From Catenaria anguillulae PL171 (Eukaryota > Blastocladiomycota > Blastocladiomycetes > Blastocladiales > Catenariaceae), in assembly GCA_002102555.1 (NCBI GenBank), contig MCFL01000090.1, forward strand, positions 1 to 64,000: a stretch of 64,000 nt of DNA, in the 5' to 3' direction. The first letter of the stretch is position 1. Each line of letters opens with the position of its first letter. Both the position numbers and the translations under genes were made by a program. Of the stretch, positions 22,566 to 33,716 are shown piece after piece. The notes beneath the pieces were generated by a model. The model was not told the origin of the DNA and ran no database searches. It saw only the letters and a program-made list of their open reading frames with translations.

Positions 22566-23290
22566 GGATCTCGCCCGTCCCCAAACCAACATACTTGTTT
22601 GCACTCGTGGCTGTCCCTCCTTCCACCGTTTCTTGAAGATTGCCTTGAAGCGGATTATTGCAACGCTGTTGCGCGCGCTGGGCATGTCCACGCTCTTGCA
22701 CCCTATTCTGAAAAGTTGACGTGGTGCGAGGAGGACCAGGGGCAGTGAATGGAATATGCAGCCGCATACAACCATGTGCCAATGTCGCGTTTTTTTTTGG
22801 TTGAAGGCTTGTACAAGCTCATTGTCAACGACGAGGACTAGGAAGCATTGTGGGTTTCTAGCACAACGACAGCGGCCAAGACGTGATTGACTTGCGCATG
22901 ATCAACATCATTATACACAATACCCCTCAGGCTGGATTTCCTAAACTCATTCAAGCCGCTTGTCAAGCTGGATCCATCAAGATTCCCGAGTACGTGATTG
23001 ACCATGGGCATTGTCACTTTGGTAATTGCTGCCAGTTTCAGAAGATGGAGTGGATCAAACAGGCTGCTTTGAAAGGGCATGCAACCGTTCTGAGGTGGTG
23101 GGATGCCCAGAGTCGTCAATCGTCAAGCTTCCTCATTTTTTCCCAGAATATGGTTGCAGTTACTCGCTAGTGCTACCTGCCGATAGGGCGTGCAGCTGTG
23201 CTGGAGTGGATTGAGACATCTGGGAGCAATTCCTTCACCATGTCTCGTCTCTACGTCCAACGTCCAAGTCGTCGATAAAGGATGCGACAG
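22566..23290 (+). pseudogene. WW-ankyrin gene relic with large internal deletion
   Basis: Three short coding pieces match the neighbouring WW-ankyrin copy at 23716-25748, in the same order and strand. About 22575-22636 reads PTYLFALVAVPPSTV (neighbour: PTYLFALMALPPSVV). About 22925-23110 reads FPKLIQAACQAGSIKIPEYV and KQAALKGHATVLRWW (neighbour: FPDVVLAACKGGAVRILQYL ... GGHVHVLDWW). About 23190-23270 reads VLEWIETSGSNSFTMSRLYV (neighbour: VLEWIGNTFGWSALTISSADV). The middle, about 1.8 kb in the neighbour, is missing here. Frames change between pieces, so no protein is made. Confidence 0.65.
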
Positions 23291-23715
23291 GGTGTTTGTT
23301 GTGTGGGTGCTGAAGGGTGCCGCACAGACAGTATCATTGCCGGCTGCTTGCATTGAGTGTTTGCTTCTGGCATTGGCTTGATGGTGCCGCTCTTTTTCTC
23401 ATAGTGAAATTGTCGCCAGGATATCACGTACTGCCTTTCGAATCGCCTACTTCATTATCCATGGGTGCTTTCCCATCCGAGCAGTTCCGTCGTATGCAAC
23501 TATGTATGTACTCATGCAGATGTGAAGGATGTCTGTGTCTGCTCTTCGGTCTGCTCTGTATTTGACATATGGAACGTGTACGTTCAACGCCCCTCCAGAC
23601 CAGTTCTATCACTCAGGCCGTCCATCAGGTCTTCATAACATTGAAAACGCGCGCTCAATCGAAAACGAAATGTGATAGAAACCACGTCCATGAAGTTTAC
23701 TTTCCACCTTGCGCA

Positions 23716-25748
23716 ATGTATTCCAATAACATGCACGATAAGTCCCTGGCCTCGGCCAATGGCCACCTGTCACTCGGTAACAAGCCGTCGGCCGCTCAAG
23801 GATCCTGCGGCCCATCCACAACAACACTTCCCATGTCGCTGATCGAGCTCATTCTCGCTCACGTCCCGCACGTTTCTCATCAACCCGACCCGACATACTT
23901 GTTTGCCCTGATGGCTCTGCCTCCTTCGGTAGTCCCTCTGGCCTTCCAATCCATTCTGTGTGCTGCCAACAAGCCAACGTCAAGCGAGCAGCGCACGTCC
24001 GACGACAACGACGACGGCGCCATGATCACCGATCCGTGGCTCTGTGTCTCGCGGCTTGCGCGCCCACGGCCCGAGTTTCAGCGCATGCTCGATCTTGCGC
24101 TACCCGTGCTCACGTGGACCGCCTCGCGTGCTCAGGTGCTTTCATACCAAGGGTGAAATGGTGGACAGGTTCATTACTGGACTTTGCAAATGTGGAAATG
24201 TGGCTGGTCTGGAGCAATGTGCGGCGGCGTCCTTGATTGCAAAGTCGCCGCAGGTCTTGTCCGAGTATCTCGCTGCCGCTTCTGAGAGCGGGCTTGTTGA
24301 AGTTCTTGATTGGTGGTTTCGAGAGCTGGATCAGTTTTCGACGTTGATGACCACTTGGACATGGACCAAGTGTCTGCATGAGTGCGTGCGGATGGCATGT
24401 CGATCGGGAAGAGTGCAAGCGGTGGATTGGTGGGCCAAATACTTGCAGTCACAGGGGCGAGACTTGGATCGCATCATTGATCGCTTGTCCCCTTGCTGGC
24501 TGGAAATGTTTTCGTTGGGGCATGTCGAGTTGCTCACTCATGTCCACTTGACGTGGCGCTGCGAGGTGGCTGTAAATGAGAATGAGGATGGCTTCCACGA
24601 TGACGTTTGCTTCATGGATGTTGCGAGCGCCATGGGCCAAACTGCCTCGCTCGACTGGATCATGACTTATGCCATTGCGCCGCATTACACAACCGAAGCA
24701 ATGGATCGCGCAAGCGCCGCGGGGTATGTCCATGTGCTTGACTGGTGGGCTCGTTGTGGAATGCCGCTCAAGTTTACGCCTGCAGCGAAAACCGATGCTG
24801 CGAAAGCAGGTCAGCAAGCTGTTGTTGCATGGTGGAATACGTTTCCATTGTATCGAATTCTCTTGTGTGGCCCCCTGCTCCCGAACAATCCCACCACTGC
24901 CGCCCACACGACGGATGAAGTGACGCTGGCTTCGTTTGGTTGCCTGGACTGGATGCGCAAGTTGGCTAAATGTGAAGATGGCTTCATCACGATTTACAAG
25001 GCCAGGGCATTTTGTGAAGCCGTTGCTCGATTTGGCCACGTCCACATCATGCGCGAATACGGCATGGTGCTTGATTGCCGTGATGACTTGCATGACGAGA
25101 GCATCGTGACAGCTGCCAAGTTCAATCAACTTGCCATGTGTACTTGGTGCAAGTCATGTACGACCTGTACGAGGAGGATCCCAATTTATCTGACCTGTGG
25201 CTCCAATGTACGCTGGCCGCAGCTGAGCACGATTCCGTTGACGTATTCGACATGCTTCTCATTAATCTCAAAACTCGTCCAAGTCCTCGCAGCTTCCCGG
25301 ATGTTGTTTTGGCCGCGTGCAAGGGCGGTGCCGTACGCATTTTGCAGTACCTGATTGACAACCGGCATTGGAAGCCGAGTCTCATTTCGGCGGCCCAGCA
25401 GCAAGGTGCGCTCCAAGCCGCCATTGCCGGCGGACACGTTCATGTATTGGACTGGTGGCATCGCACAGCCGCGGAACGGTCCCTGCGCCTGATGTCAAGT
25501 CTTCCGAGTCTTGGCTGGATTCGCTGGTGGCGCTTGCTTGCGTCCACGGTCATGCCAATGTGCTTGAATGGATTGGCAACACGTTTGGCTGGTCCGCATT
25601 GACCATTTCGTCAGCCGACGTGCGGGCTGTGGGAATTAACAAGAGCAAGAAGGTGATTGCGTGGTTGATGGCTGCTCACGCCAAGTCCAATGTCAAGCTT
25701 TCGTCGGCCTCGGTCAAGTATCTCGAGCTGGCGTCGCAGTCGCAGTAA
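23716..25748 (+). pseudogene. WW-ankyrin gene with three frameshifts
   Basis: A near full-length WW-ankyrin copy. It starts MYSNNMHDKSLASANG and has the family head (LPMSLIELILAHVPHVS ... ALPPSVVPLAFQSILC). The reading frame changes three times: near 24118-24135 (after LTWTASRAQ), near 25130-25140 (after FNQLAM) and near 25465-25480 (after WWHRTAAERS). No GT-AG intron of plausible size fits any of the three. Between these points the repeats are well kept (VHVLDWWARCGMPLKFTP, VEVLDWWFRELDQF), and no other stop occurs. This suggests recent loss of function, or clustered sequence errors. The end is the stop at 25746-25748. A possible upstream start exists at 23569. Confidence 0.7.
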
Positions 25749-26155
25749 GTATCCCTGGTTTGCATAGTTCATTTACTAGTATCCAACCAACAATGCAGTA
25801 TCTCTTTCATACTTGTGGGGTTCTCGTCTCGCGGCACCTTGCCTGGCTCACGGACAAGGGCAAGTGGGAAGGCCTTTGGTCGGTCCGAGTAACATAGTGC
25901 TGTATCGAGTCGCTGTGCACTGTGGACACGGGCACCGACAGCTAGCGACCAGAAGGTGACCTTGAGCAACCGCCATCCATTCATCAACCTATGATGTAGT
26001 AAGTACATAGCTTGCTTGGATCGATTGGTGGGGCGGGCTAACCGCCGGGCCAAATGCGGACGATTCTTCGTCAAGGACGCAATTACATGAAGTCGAATGA
26101 ATCGACCGGTGGGACTTGATGCAATCGGCCTGCACCATTGTTTTTGACCATCAGC
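25749..26155. other. Intergenic, left border of VILPP array
   Basis: A 407-bp spacer between the frameshifted ankyrin copy and the first VILPP gene. No gene is supported. A long minus-strand frame across it (25769-26590) is the antisense of the VILPP start and has no domain. Confidence 0.45.
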
Positions 26156-28267
26156 ATGCTCGCGGCCGAGACCACGTACCACCCGTCGACAGGCTTTGCG
26201 TCCCTGGCGGACGCCGACTCCAACCCAAACTCGTCGCGCGTGCTCGTGATCCTGCCACCTTCGCACAAGCACGCCGATGTGGACAGGGTCCTGGGGCTCG
26301 CACGCCGTGCATTCGCCGACCAGTCGCTCTCGCTCATCGACCTGTGCCTGCGCTTCGCAAAGGTAAGCAAGGACGACCTCGTTCTCGGATCTGATCCTCC
26401 GTCGGCGGCGGCCGACTCGCCTCACACCGCCAATGGTAACGGTGTGGGCACCAAGGGCAACAACAGCAACAACAACGATGGTTGGGACGACGATGAAGAC
26501 CCCAATCCAATCACCACTCTCCCTCCGCCGCTCTTCACCTCCATGCCCAAGCAGCCCAACCCGGCCGCGGGTAACCCGCCGCACACCCACAAGCTTTTCG
26601 TATCCAATCTCTCAACGGCGGCCGCCGATTCCGACCTCAAGCTCCTTCTTCCTCCCGGTCTCACGCCCGAAGAGACAAGCATTCACGCCCCGGCTCTGCG
26701 CGGACCTCGAAAGGAGATTGTGCGCGCCGTGACGTTCACATTCAAATCTGAAGCGGATACCGTCAAGTGTTACAAGTGGGTCATGGACCAGTATGCTAAG
26801 GGTGCTCTAGCAAAGCTGACGTTGCCCCAAGTCAAGCTCAGCATTCCAAACCCTCCACGTTCCTTGGCGCTCGCCGCAGAGGTGAATCCAGAAGCCTCAT
26901 TCAAACCTGCGCCGCCCGCAACATCTTCTGCCTACTCTCACGACGGGACACCGTCTGTTACACCCGTTCCAGCAGCTACGAACAATATCGGAAACAGCAA
27001 ATCTGCACGCTCTGTCCCCGAGCCGCCACCGACTGCACCGTTCATCAACGTCTCCAACCTCCAACCAACACTCTCGGAAACTCAAATCCTGACCTCACTC
27101 GTTCCGCACCCAATCAAGCTTGCCGGCGCCATTGTTCAACCTGCACGCATGGTCGGCCCGCACAAGGAGCTCGTCAAGCAAGTCAAGCTGGCGTTCAAGT
27201 CGCTCGACGACGCGCAAAAGTGCCACGATTGGATCAAGGAGCACGCCGTCGAAAAGGGCACATTGGCCAATTTGGTCATCAAAAAGACGAAAATCAGCGT
27301 GACTCGACCCATTGTACCAAACCCGCCCACGGCTGCTGCTGATGGCACGGCCAAGCCATCACCTGCGACGACAACCGACGTCGCCGCCACCGCAACACAA
27401 GAACACCAACCCGCCGACCCGCCAACCCCCACTCCCTCCCCATACCCGCCCGCATCTCCAAACCATTACCGCCTACACGTTGCCAACTTACACACATCCC
27501 TGCCCGACTCGGCCCTCCTCTCGCTGCTCCCGCCCGACGTGCCGCTTGCCGGCGCAACACTCTACCCCGCGCGACCCATTGGCCCGCGCGCACTCAACAT
27601 GCGGTCCGTGACATTCGCGTTCAAGGACAATGAGTCGGCGCACACGTGCTACGAGTGGATCAAAGAGTACGATGCGGGCGGCAAGGCCACGCAAATGACG
27701 GCGGTCAAGGGCATCAAGGTGTGGGTGTCGAGAGTGGTTGGGCCGGGCGAGACGTTGAGAGAAATGTCGGCCGCAGCGGCAGATCAGGGCCAGGTGGATG
27801 CGGCGGCAAGTAAAGGGAAAGGGAAGGCAAAGGGGACAGTAGATGCCGCGCCGCAAAGTGCGCCGCCGTCGCGGTCCCAGTCGCGTGCAAGCACACGCGC
27901 TTCAATAGCGGGTGCACCCGCCCCGGCCGCTTCGGCATCTGCACCTGCGCCAACAGCCAATTCAGTCGCCGATCAGCCAATCGAACCCATCGTCACCATC
28001 AATGGTATCAACCCCGAGTCACCCGTGACAACAGTCATGGGCCTGATTCTTGATCCGATTCGCGGCCAACTCGACCCAACGCGCATCTTGCAGACGGGCG
28101 TCAAGCCGCTGGATGGAACGGGCCCGCTCGCACGCGGGTTGCAGTTTGTGTTCGACACGACTGACACGGCCAAGCGGTTTGTGGCGCACGTGAGGCAGGC
28201 AAGTCGCGATGGCAAGTATCGCGAGATTCAAGTTGTTGGGAGTGAGTTGAGGGTGGTCAGGGGATGA
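26156..28267 (+). CDS. VILPP-family protein A (N domain, three RRM-like modules, C domain)
   Basis: Single-exon gene for 703 residues. The first ATG in frame is 26156 (MLAAETTYHPSTG). The N domain lies at about 27-75 (RVLVILPPSHKHADVDRVLG ... LCLRFAKVSKDDL). Three modules follow. They begin KLFVSNLSTAAADSDLKLLL, FINVSNLQPTLSETQIL and YRLHVANLHTSLPDSALL. Each has a VRxVTFxFK-type third strand and a CYxWI/CHDWI helix. A basic, Gly/Ala/Ser-rich linker (SKGKGKAKGTVDAA; SRSQSRASTRAS) precedes the C domain (VTINGINPESPVTTVMGLIL ... LQFVFDTTDTAKRF) at about 610-703. The xLxVxNL start and F.F third strand look like RNP2/RNP1 of RRM folds, so RNA or protein binding is inferred. It is among the more divergent members. 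Confidence 0.75.
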   Translation: MLAAETTYHPSTGFASLADADSNPNSSRVLVILPPSHKHADVDRVLGLARRAFADQSLSLIDLCLRFAKVSKDDLVLGSDPPSAAADSPHTANGNGVGTKGNNSNNNDGWDDDEDPNPITTLPPPLFTSMPKQPNPAAGNPPHTHKLFVSNLSTAAADSDLKLLLPPGLTPEETSIHAPALRGPRKEIVRAVTFTFKSEADTVKCYKWVMDQYAKGALAKLTLPQVKLSIPNPPRSLALAAEVNPEASFKPAPPATSSAYSHDGTPSVTPVPAATNNIGNSKSARSVPEPPPTAPFINVSNLQPTLSETQILTSLVPHPIKLAGAIVQPARMVGPHKELVKQVKLAFKSLDDAQKCHDWIKEHAVEKGTLANLVIKKTKISVTRPIVPNPPTAAADGTAKPSPATTTDVAATATQEHQPADPPTPTPSPYPPASPNHYRLHVANLHTSLPDSALLSLLPPDVPLAGATLYPARPIGPRALNMRSVTFAFKDNESAHTCYEWIKEYDAGGKATQMTAVKGIKVWVSRVVGPGETLREMSAAAADQGQVDAAASKGKGKAKGTVDAAPQSAPPSRSQSRASTRASIAGAPAPAASASAPAPTANSVADQPIEPIVTINGINPESPVTTVMGLILDPIRGQLDPTRILQTGVKPLDGTGPLARGLQFVFDTTDTAKRFVAHVRQASRDGKYREIQVVGSELRVVRG

Positions 28268-28543
28268 GGCGTCATGTAGGTAGACATGTGGGTGTGGTGG
28301 AAGCTGCAAGTTTTTCATGTGAGGGTCACGATTTGCTGCAGGTATAAGCTTTTCATATATGATTCCGTTTTCCAGTTTCCTCACACTGAGATTCCTAAAT
28401 TTGCTCAGGCTGGTTGGCGAGACTGGGACAGCGAACTTAATTCATTCTCGCTGGCTATGGCACCGTCGCGACGGTAATGATAAAGACTCTATGAAAACAT
28501 CGCACTGCATGCCATCCAACACAACAAATCGATCTGGACAGGA

Positions 28544-30916
28544 ATGACGCCACCAACAGTCAGCACCTCGACCAAATCGCCCGTCCTCGTCATCTTGCCG
28601 CCAACGCACAAGTGTCCGGACCTCACTCGAGTGCTCAAGCTTGCCCGCAAGGCCTTTGACGATGTCACACTCGACATCTTGGATCTCAACCTCCGATTCG
28701 CTTGGGTATCAGGCGACGAGTTGGAGAAGGACGGCCCTCAGGCGCCGCCTGCCTCAGCCGCGCTACGATCTGTACAAGCGCCCCCAGCTGCACTGTCGCC
28801 AACTGTCATTGAGCCGGTTCCTGCACACTCGAACGCACTCACTTACATTGGATCCATTCCACCGGCTAGTGTTGCTCAACCGCGTGTTCTAATTTCTGAC
28901 TTCGTTCCGACCTTGAGTGACGCCGAGATACTCAGCGCATGCCGCAACGGCGCGGATATTGCGGGCGCTACATTCTACCCTCCGCTTCCTCTAGGCCCTG
29001 GCCAGTCAAGCGTTCGCTCGGTCTTACTGGCGTTTTCCAAACTGAAGAGAGCCAAGCTTCACGTCCAATGGATCAAACAAGCGGCAGGCGCAGGGCTCTT
29101 GGCAGGCAAACTCGTGACGCATGTCGTGTCCGCAAATGCTATTCCGCGTCATGCGTCGCCTGACACCTTGATTCGACACAAGACGGCGGCAGCTTCCACA
29201 AGTGATTCGACTCTGCCATTTTCACCCGATCCTGCGTCCTTATCCAGTGTACCGCCTGCCGCAAATGTGCCAACAATTCTTTCCGATGCATTAATCCCAG
29301 CGTCTGCATGGCATTTCAACGTCAACAACCTGTTTGGATCTTTGAAAGACGCCGACATTTTGGCCAGCATAGTTCCCCAAGGAATCCCGCTCATCGGAGC
29401 CTCTCTTTCCCCGCCCAAACGTCGCAGCAAGAAGCGCCCCGAACTGGTTCGTGCCGTGTCGCTGTATTTCAAGAGTGAAGTCCATGCCAACTTGTGTCTC
29501 CTTTGGATTCGTCATCACTCGAAAATCCCGACCGGACCTGTGGCCAAGTTGAGGAATCCAGAAGCTGACATTTCCATGAATCTTTCATGGAAAGGGCTGT
29601 ATAAGACGGCGAAACCCAAGCATCCAACTCGCTTAGTCGCCACCTCGACGTTATCCTCAAAGCCGCAATCCACTGTCGCTTCCTTTTCGCCGCAATTGAC
29701 TGTCGCCTCCTTGACGCCCATCATTACACAGTTACCAACACTGTACCGCCTCACCATCGGCAACCTTCTTGATCATCTCACCGAAGACCAGCTCCGCACC
29801 ACCCTCGTGCCACCTGGTGTCATACCTGTTTCATTTCAACTTTTACCGTTGCGGCCACTTGTCGTCTGCCCCGTGATGGCCGGGACGGTTCAGCTTGATC
29901 TCGCTTCTGAGCGCGATTTAAACCTCACGCACGACTGGATCAAGGCCGAGGCTGTTGTTGGTGGTCGCGTGGCGCAATTGTTAGTTCCCAATTCCGAAAT
30001 CTCTGTCCAGATCCTCAAACTCACTGCTCCGCCAGCCCCGACAGCACTCACGTCACCCAGTTCAACGCCCGAAAACCCTTCCACTCCCGCTTTGCCTGCT
30101 CAGCCTGCTGGACCCGCCCCAAGTCCGCTTGATGTGTTGCCGGAAGCGTCACCTGAGCATTACCGCTTGCATGTTTCCAACCTCAAGCCTGGCCTCGAAC
30201 TCGCGCAAATAATTCCTGCGCTTGTCCCTCACGATATCAAACTCGCGGGCGTCACCCTTTTCGAGTCGCGCCCAATGGGGGGATCTCGCCGTGAGCTCGT
30301 GCGGTCGCTCAAGTTTGCCTTTTTCACGGAATCGGATGCCAAGCAATGTCAGCAGTGGATCAAGAAGGATCTTGACGGAGGCGTTTCTCGGCTCGTGCTT
30401 CCGGGTGCAAAGCTTGTTGTCGGCAATCCCATGGACCCAATGGTGTCCAATGTACCAGAATCGCATCATAATGATCTGGGGATGAATGGCAATCCGGATG
30501 TATTTCAGCCAACGGCGCCAGCCGGCCCATCACGGTTGCGTTCGCCGTCGGCTACTTCGGTCGCGTCATCAACAACCACGGCAACCTCAATGGCTGGCGA
30601 GTTATCCACGTCGCACTCTTCCTTGCAACAGCTCACGCAACACAAGCAATTCCGCATTTCTCTCACTGGGATCGACCCGTCCTTACCTGTTTCGACCGTG
30701 TTCAGTACCATTCTCGGCTCTCTTGAAGGTGCGGCTGCTGAGCCGGCACGTGTTGGCGTCAGGAGCGCAAACGGGCATCGAGGGGCAGAGTTTGTGTTTG
30801 ACTCGGAAGCGACGGCAAAGCAGTTTGCATTGCAAGTGTGGAATGGCATCAGAAAGGGAATGTATACGGGGTTGACGGCCGTGGGGGAGGAACTGACGAT
30901 TGAAAGGAAAGTATAA
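28544..30916 (+). CDS. VILPP-family protein B (N, alpha, beta, gamma, delta, C)
   Basis: Single-exon gene for 790 residues; ATG at 28544 (MTPPTVSTSTKSPVL). It has the complete standard layout. N domain: SPVLVILPPTHKCPDLTRVL ... LRFAWVSGDEL. Alpha: PRVLISDFVPTLSDAEIL. Beta: WHFNVNNLFGSLKDADIL. Gamma: YRLTIGNLLDHLTEDQLRTT. Delta: YRLHVSNLKPGLELAQIIPA ... NPMDPM. C domain: FRISLTGIDPSLPVSTVF ... AEFVFDSEATAKQF. Linkers are Pro/Ser/Thr-rich. Delta and C are nearly the same as in the minus-strand copies beyond 42 kb, while alpha to gamma differ more. There is no signal peptide or membrane segment, so the protein should be intracellular. Confidence 0.8.
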   Translation: MTPPTVSTSTKSPVLVILPPTHKCPDLTRVLKLARKAFDDVTLDILDLNLRFAWVSGDELEKDGPQAPPASAALRSVQAPPAALSPTVIEPVPAHSNALTYIGSIPPASVAQPRVLISDFVPTLSDAEILSACRNGADIAGATFYPPLPLGPGQSSVRSVLLAFSKLKRAKLHVQWIKQAAGAGLLAGKLVTHVVSANAIPRHASPDTLIRHKTAAASTSDSTLPFSPDPASLSSVPPAANVPTILSDALIPASAWHFNVNNLFGSLKDADILASIVPQGIPLIGASLSPPKRRSKKRPELVRAVSLYFKSEVHANLCLLWIRHHSKIPTGPVAKLRNPEADISMNLSWKGLYKTAKPKHPTRLVATSTLSSKPQSTVASFSPQLTVASLTPIITQLPTLYRLTIGNLLDHLTEDQLRTTLVPPGVIPVSFQLLPLRPLVVCPVMAGTVQLDLASERDLNLTHDWIKAEAVVGGRVAQLLVPNSEISVQILKLTAPPAPTALTSPSSTPENPSTPALPAQPAGPAPSPLDVLPEASPEHYRLHVSNLKPGLELAQIIPALVPHDIKLAGVTLFESRPMGGSRRELVRSLKFAFFTESDAKQCQQWIKKDLDGGVSRLVLPGAKLVVGNPMDPMVSNVPESHHNDLGMNGNPDVFQPTAPAGPSRLRSPSATSVASSTTTATSMAGELSTSHSSLQQLTQHKQFRISLTGIDPSLPVSTVFSTILGSLEGAAAEPARVGVRSANGHRGAEFVFDSEATAKQFALQVWNGIRKGMYTGLTAVGEELTIERKV

Positions 30917-31270
30917 AGCAATAGTGGTGGTGATAGAGCCGGTTGTGGTCGTGGGAGGTAGGTGTACGTGGAATATTAGATGTGGCCTCAACTGATGTCT
31001 TCAAACTGTTGCATGTTTGTCACCCGCTATGCGTGCGACCAGTTGTAAGTACTGTTTCTAGAGGTGGGGCGTCATGAAATTGAGGTTGTGTAAAGCGAGC
31101 GTGAGCTGACCTCGCCAATGGAACAGGCAGGTGGGAGCAGCGGCGAATTGCAAGTGCACGACCTATAGTACATATTTACTTTGACTCTGGAAACCGTGGA
31201 TTCATTCAAGACAACAAGCGCTATAAGGGCAACGTATTTCGCTCGCAAGTCCACACTCTTTGGCACCCTT
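30917..31270. other. Convergent intergenic region
   Basis: A 354-bp spacer between the stop of VILPP gene B (+) and the stop of a WW-ankyrin gene (-). No gene is recognised. Confidence 0.45.
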
Positions 31271-33208
31271 CTATATCTCATGACACCCTTTTGCGCTCTT
31301 GAGCGTTTCGAGCATACACGGACCATTGACGAGCCCAGAATTGATCCACCATCGGATCACGGAACTGCGATTCTTTGAGCGTTCACATCGAATGGAATTC
31401 CACAGCGCTTGCTCTGAAAAGAGAAACGACCATCCCGATTCCTTCAACCACCATTCAAGGACGAGCGCACGTCCATGGAAACTGGCCAAGTCAATCGCTT
31501 TTGTGACTGTGCGCGGACTGGGGGCTGGAAGCTTGCGTTCTTGCCACCATTCGAGTACCGAAATCTGGCCCGACCTTGCCGCAGCCTGAATCACAGTGTC
31601 CCTGTGTGGAGAGGTTTCCACCGCCGTAGAGATCCAGCCAAATGCATTAAAGAGGTCAAGAACACAGAGGGAAGCAAATTGTGCTGCTTGCTCGAGGCAT
31701 TCGCTGCGCACGGACTCCAGCATCCCCATACCGTTTAAATAAGTCAACATTTCCACATGTCCTTGTGCTGCACAGTCGGAGATGACTTGATTCATTTCCA
31801 GCATCTGGTTGAGATCGTTTGCATAGTCCCAGCATCGCTTACCAAACCGGGCAACGAGCCATTTCAAGCATGCAACCTGGTTGTTCTCAATTACATCACT
31901 CACAATGAAAAAGAGAACGAGGTCGTGGGTTGTCTTTACCTTGATGACGTTCTGTAGCTCTTTTAAAAGATGGAGGTGCCCAAAGCGACATGCTTGCCGC
32001 ACAACCTGGCCAAATTGCCAATCGCTCATGGTCATCAAATCTCGCGAGACAATCAGGTCACAGCAACTTGAACCAAAAGCAGCCAACATAGCTGAGTCCT
32101 TGGGTACCCGGCCCAGCGCGATCATTTGCGCACTCGGCCCCACGAGCATTTGTTTGTACAAGCCGCACTTGTTCCACCATTCAATCACAGCCACGTGTCG
32201 CTTTTTACAAGCATTAAGATACGCTTGAGGCGTGAATCGAAGCTCCAATCCAGAAAGGGCAAACCACTCAAGCACGGCCAAATGCCCGTTTCTGCTGGCC
32301 TCGTCCAGGGCCCATACCGAGTAGCGGAAAGACCCTGGGCCAGCATTTGCAAAGAACCAATCAAGTACATTGACGTGACCATTTTCCGCCGCACCGTCTA
32401 CGCAATCCTCGACATCCGCTGGCAATGGCCACAGCATCTTGACAAACCAATCCAGGACAGTAACATGGCCACCACAACTTGCCGATTCCCACATTTTGTC
32501 CGTGATCTCGGGATCAGACAAAGTCGCGTACCAATCAAGAGCATCTGTCCCTCCCAGTGCAACGGCAACCTCGAGTACAGTGACAGGGTCGAAAACCGCT
32601 TCATTTTCAGATTTTTGATACAGATGCTCCAGAATGTCAGTATCTCCACGCTCAACAACCTTCTTGATCGAATCAATCGAAACCGCCGGCAAGTGGTGTC
32701 CCTGGCGAGTCCACCATTGGAGGACGTGAAAATGACCCGCCGCGATCGCACCATTGACAGCGTCCACGCTTGAGCTCGCCATCCAAAGCTCTGGATCCGT
32801 CTCGGGCATGCTTTTCCACCAGTCCAGCACAGTCAGATTACCCGCCATGCACGCGGCGGAAATGATTGCTTTGCCCAAGGCGTAATGGTCCCGAGCGGGT
32901 TTCAGCAGCTTGAGAAAGCGAGAGTGCGCATGATCGCCTCCACGAAAGAGGCCAGTGAATCCCTTTCGGACATGATTAAAATCGTCCTTGATTGCAGTGC
33001 ACAAGGCCGAGCAAAAGGCTGCAGGCACAACGGTTGGCGGTAAGACGTGGATGAGTGTGAGAAACGGTGTGTTCGGTTCATCGAGGGAGGCGATCACGGC
33101 GAGGACGAGTTCTTGCACGTTGAGCGGTAGGGTTGGTAAAGCGTCGCGGCGGGACATGGTGGATGGGTTGCTGAGAGTATTGGCATGTGTCATGGCATTT
33201 TTATTCAT
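31271..33208 (-). CDS. WW-type ankyrin-repeat protein (tandem copy 1)
   Basis: Single-exon gene for 645 residues from the ATG at 33208 (MNKNAMTHANTL). A second in-frame ATG at 33157 (MSRRDALPTLPLNV) is equally possible and sits right before the conserved head LPLNVQELVLAVIASL ... VLPPTVVPAAFCSALC. About 15 repeats follow, such as ACMAGNLTVLDWWKSM, SCGGHVTVLDWFVKML, ASRNGHLAVLEWFALSGLEL and AARSGQISVLEWWQERKLP. It ends with IRWWINSGLVNGPCMLETL. The closest relative in the window is the next gene (33717-35612), which has the same length, ending and repeat register. The pair is a tandem duplication. Confidence 0.83.
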   Translation of the reverse strand: MNKNAMTHANTLSNPSTMSRRDALPTLPLNVQELVLAVIASLDEPNTPFLTLIHVLPPTVVPAAFCSALCTAIKDDFNHVRKGFTGLFRGGDHAHSRFLKLLKPARDHYALGKAIISAACMAGNLTVLDWWKSMPETDPELWMASSSVDAVNGAIAAGHFHVLQWWTRQGHHLPAVSIDSIKKVVERGDTDILEHLYQKSENEAVFDPVTVLEVAVALGGTDALDWYATLSDPEITDKMWESASCGGHVTVLDWFVKMLWPLPADVEDCVDGAAENGHVNVLDWFFANAGPGSFRYSVWALDEASRNGHLAVLEWFALSGLELRFTPQAYLNACKKRHVAVIEWWNKCGLYKQMLVGPSAQMIALGRVPKDSAMLAAFGSSCCDLIVSRDLMTMSDWQFGQVVRQACRFGHLHLLKELQNVIKVKTTHDLVLFFIVSDVIENNQVACLKWLVARFGKRCWDYANDLNQMLEMNQVISDCAAQGHVEMLTYLNGMGMLESVRSECLEQAAQFASLCVLDLFNAFGWISTAVETSPHRDTVIQAAARSGQISVLEWWQERKLPAPSPRTVTKAIDLASFHGRALVLEWWLKESGWSFLFSEQALWNSIRCERSKNRSSVIRWWINSGLVNGPCMLETLKSAKGCHEI

Positions 33209-33716
33209 GCTACTTGTCCCAAATATCCGCTGGCCGTCATGCCGACAGTGATCAACGGCCGCAGCCAACGATTGAGACAGCGACAGAGCCAAGCCGTCGA
33301 TCGGCCGTTGTGAGACTGAATCGCCTTCATCCGTCAACAGCACGCCCACAACCGTAAGGCATGACAAGGGAAATCATGCTTTGCCACCGATCCGAATCAT
33401 CCATGCACCATTCTGTTGTGCCTCATAACTGCAGTGCTGTCCTGTTTGTTGTTTGTCATCGCCTGTCAAGGTAGAGGAAGAGACGTTTTCCGTCGTTCCC
33501 TTTTTGGAAATGCGTCGCAGCAATCGAACGTATGTATCAATAGTTGAACCTGTCGGTATTTTCCTACTCTGACACTACTGCCGCACGTCAACAATGAAGG
33601 AGCTGGACGCAAGCCTGTCGTTCTAATTGATTATGACAGCAAAGAACATTCTGTTGAGAGTGGAGGAAAACACACACAAGCAAAGCAAACGCAAAAGCAA
33701 CACATTGAATCCAACT
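33209..33716. other. Spacer between tandem ankyrin genes
   Basis: A 508-bp region upstream of the 31271-33208 gene and downstream of the 33717-35612 gene. It presumably holds the promoter of the former. No coding feature is supported. Confidence 0.45.

Noticed and set aside
25769-26590. Minus-strand frame of 273 codons with Val/Arg-rich sequence
   Set aside because: It is a shadow of the Pro/Ser-rich start of VILPP gene A, with no domain.
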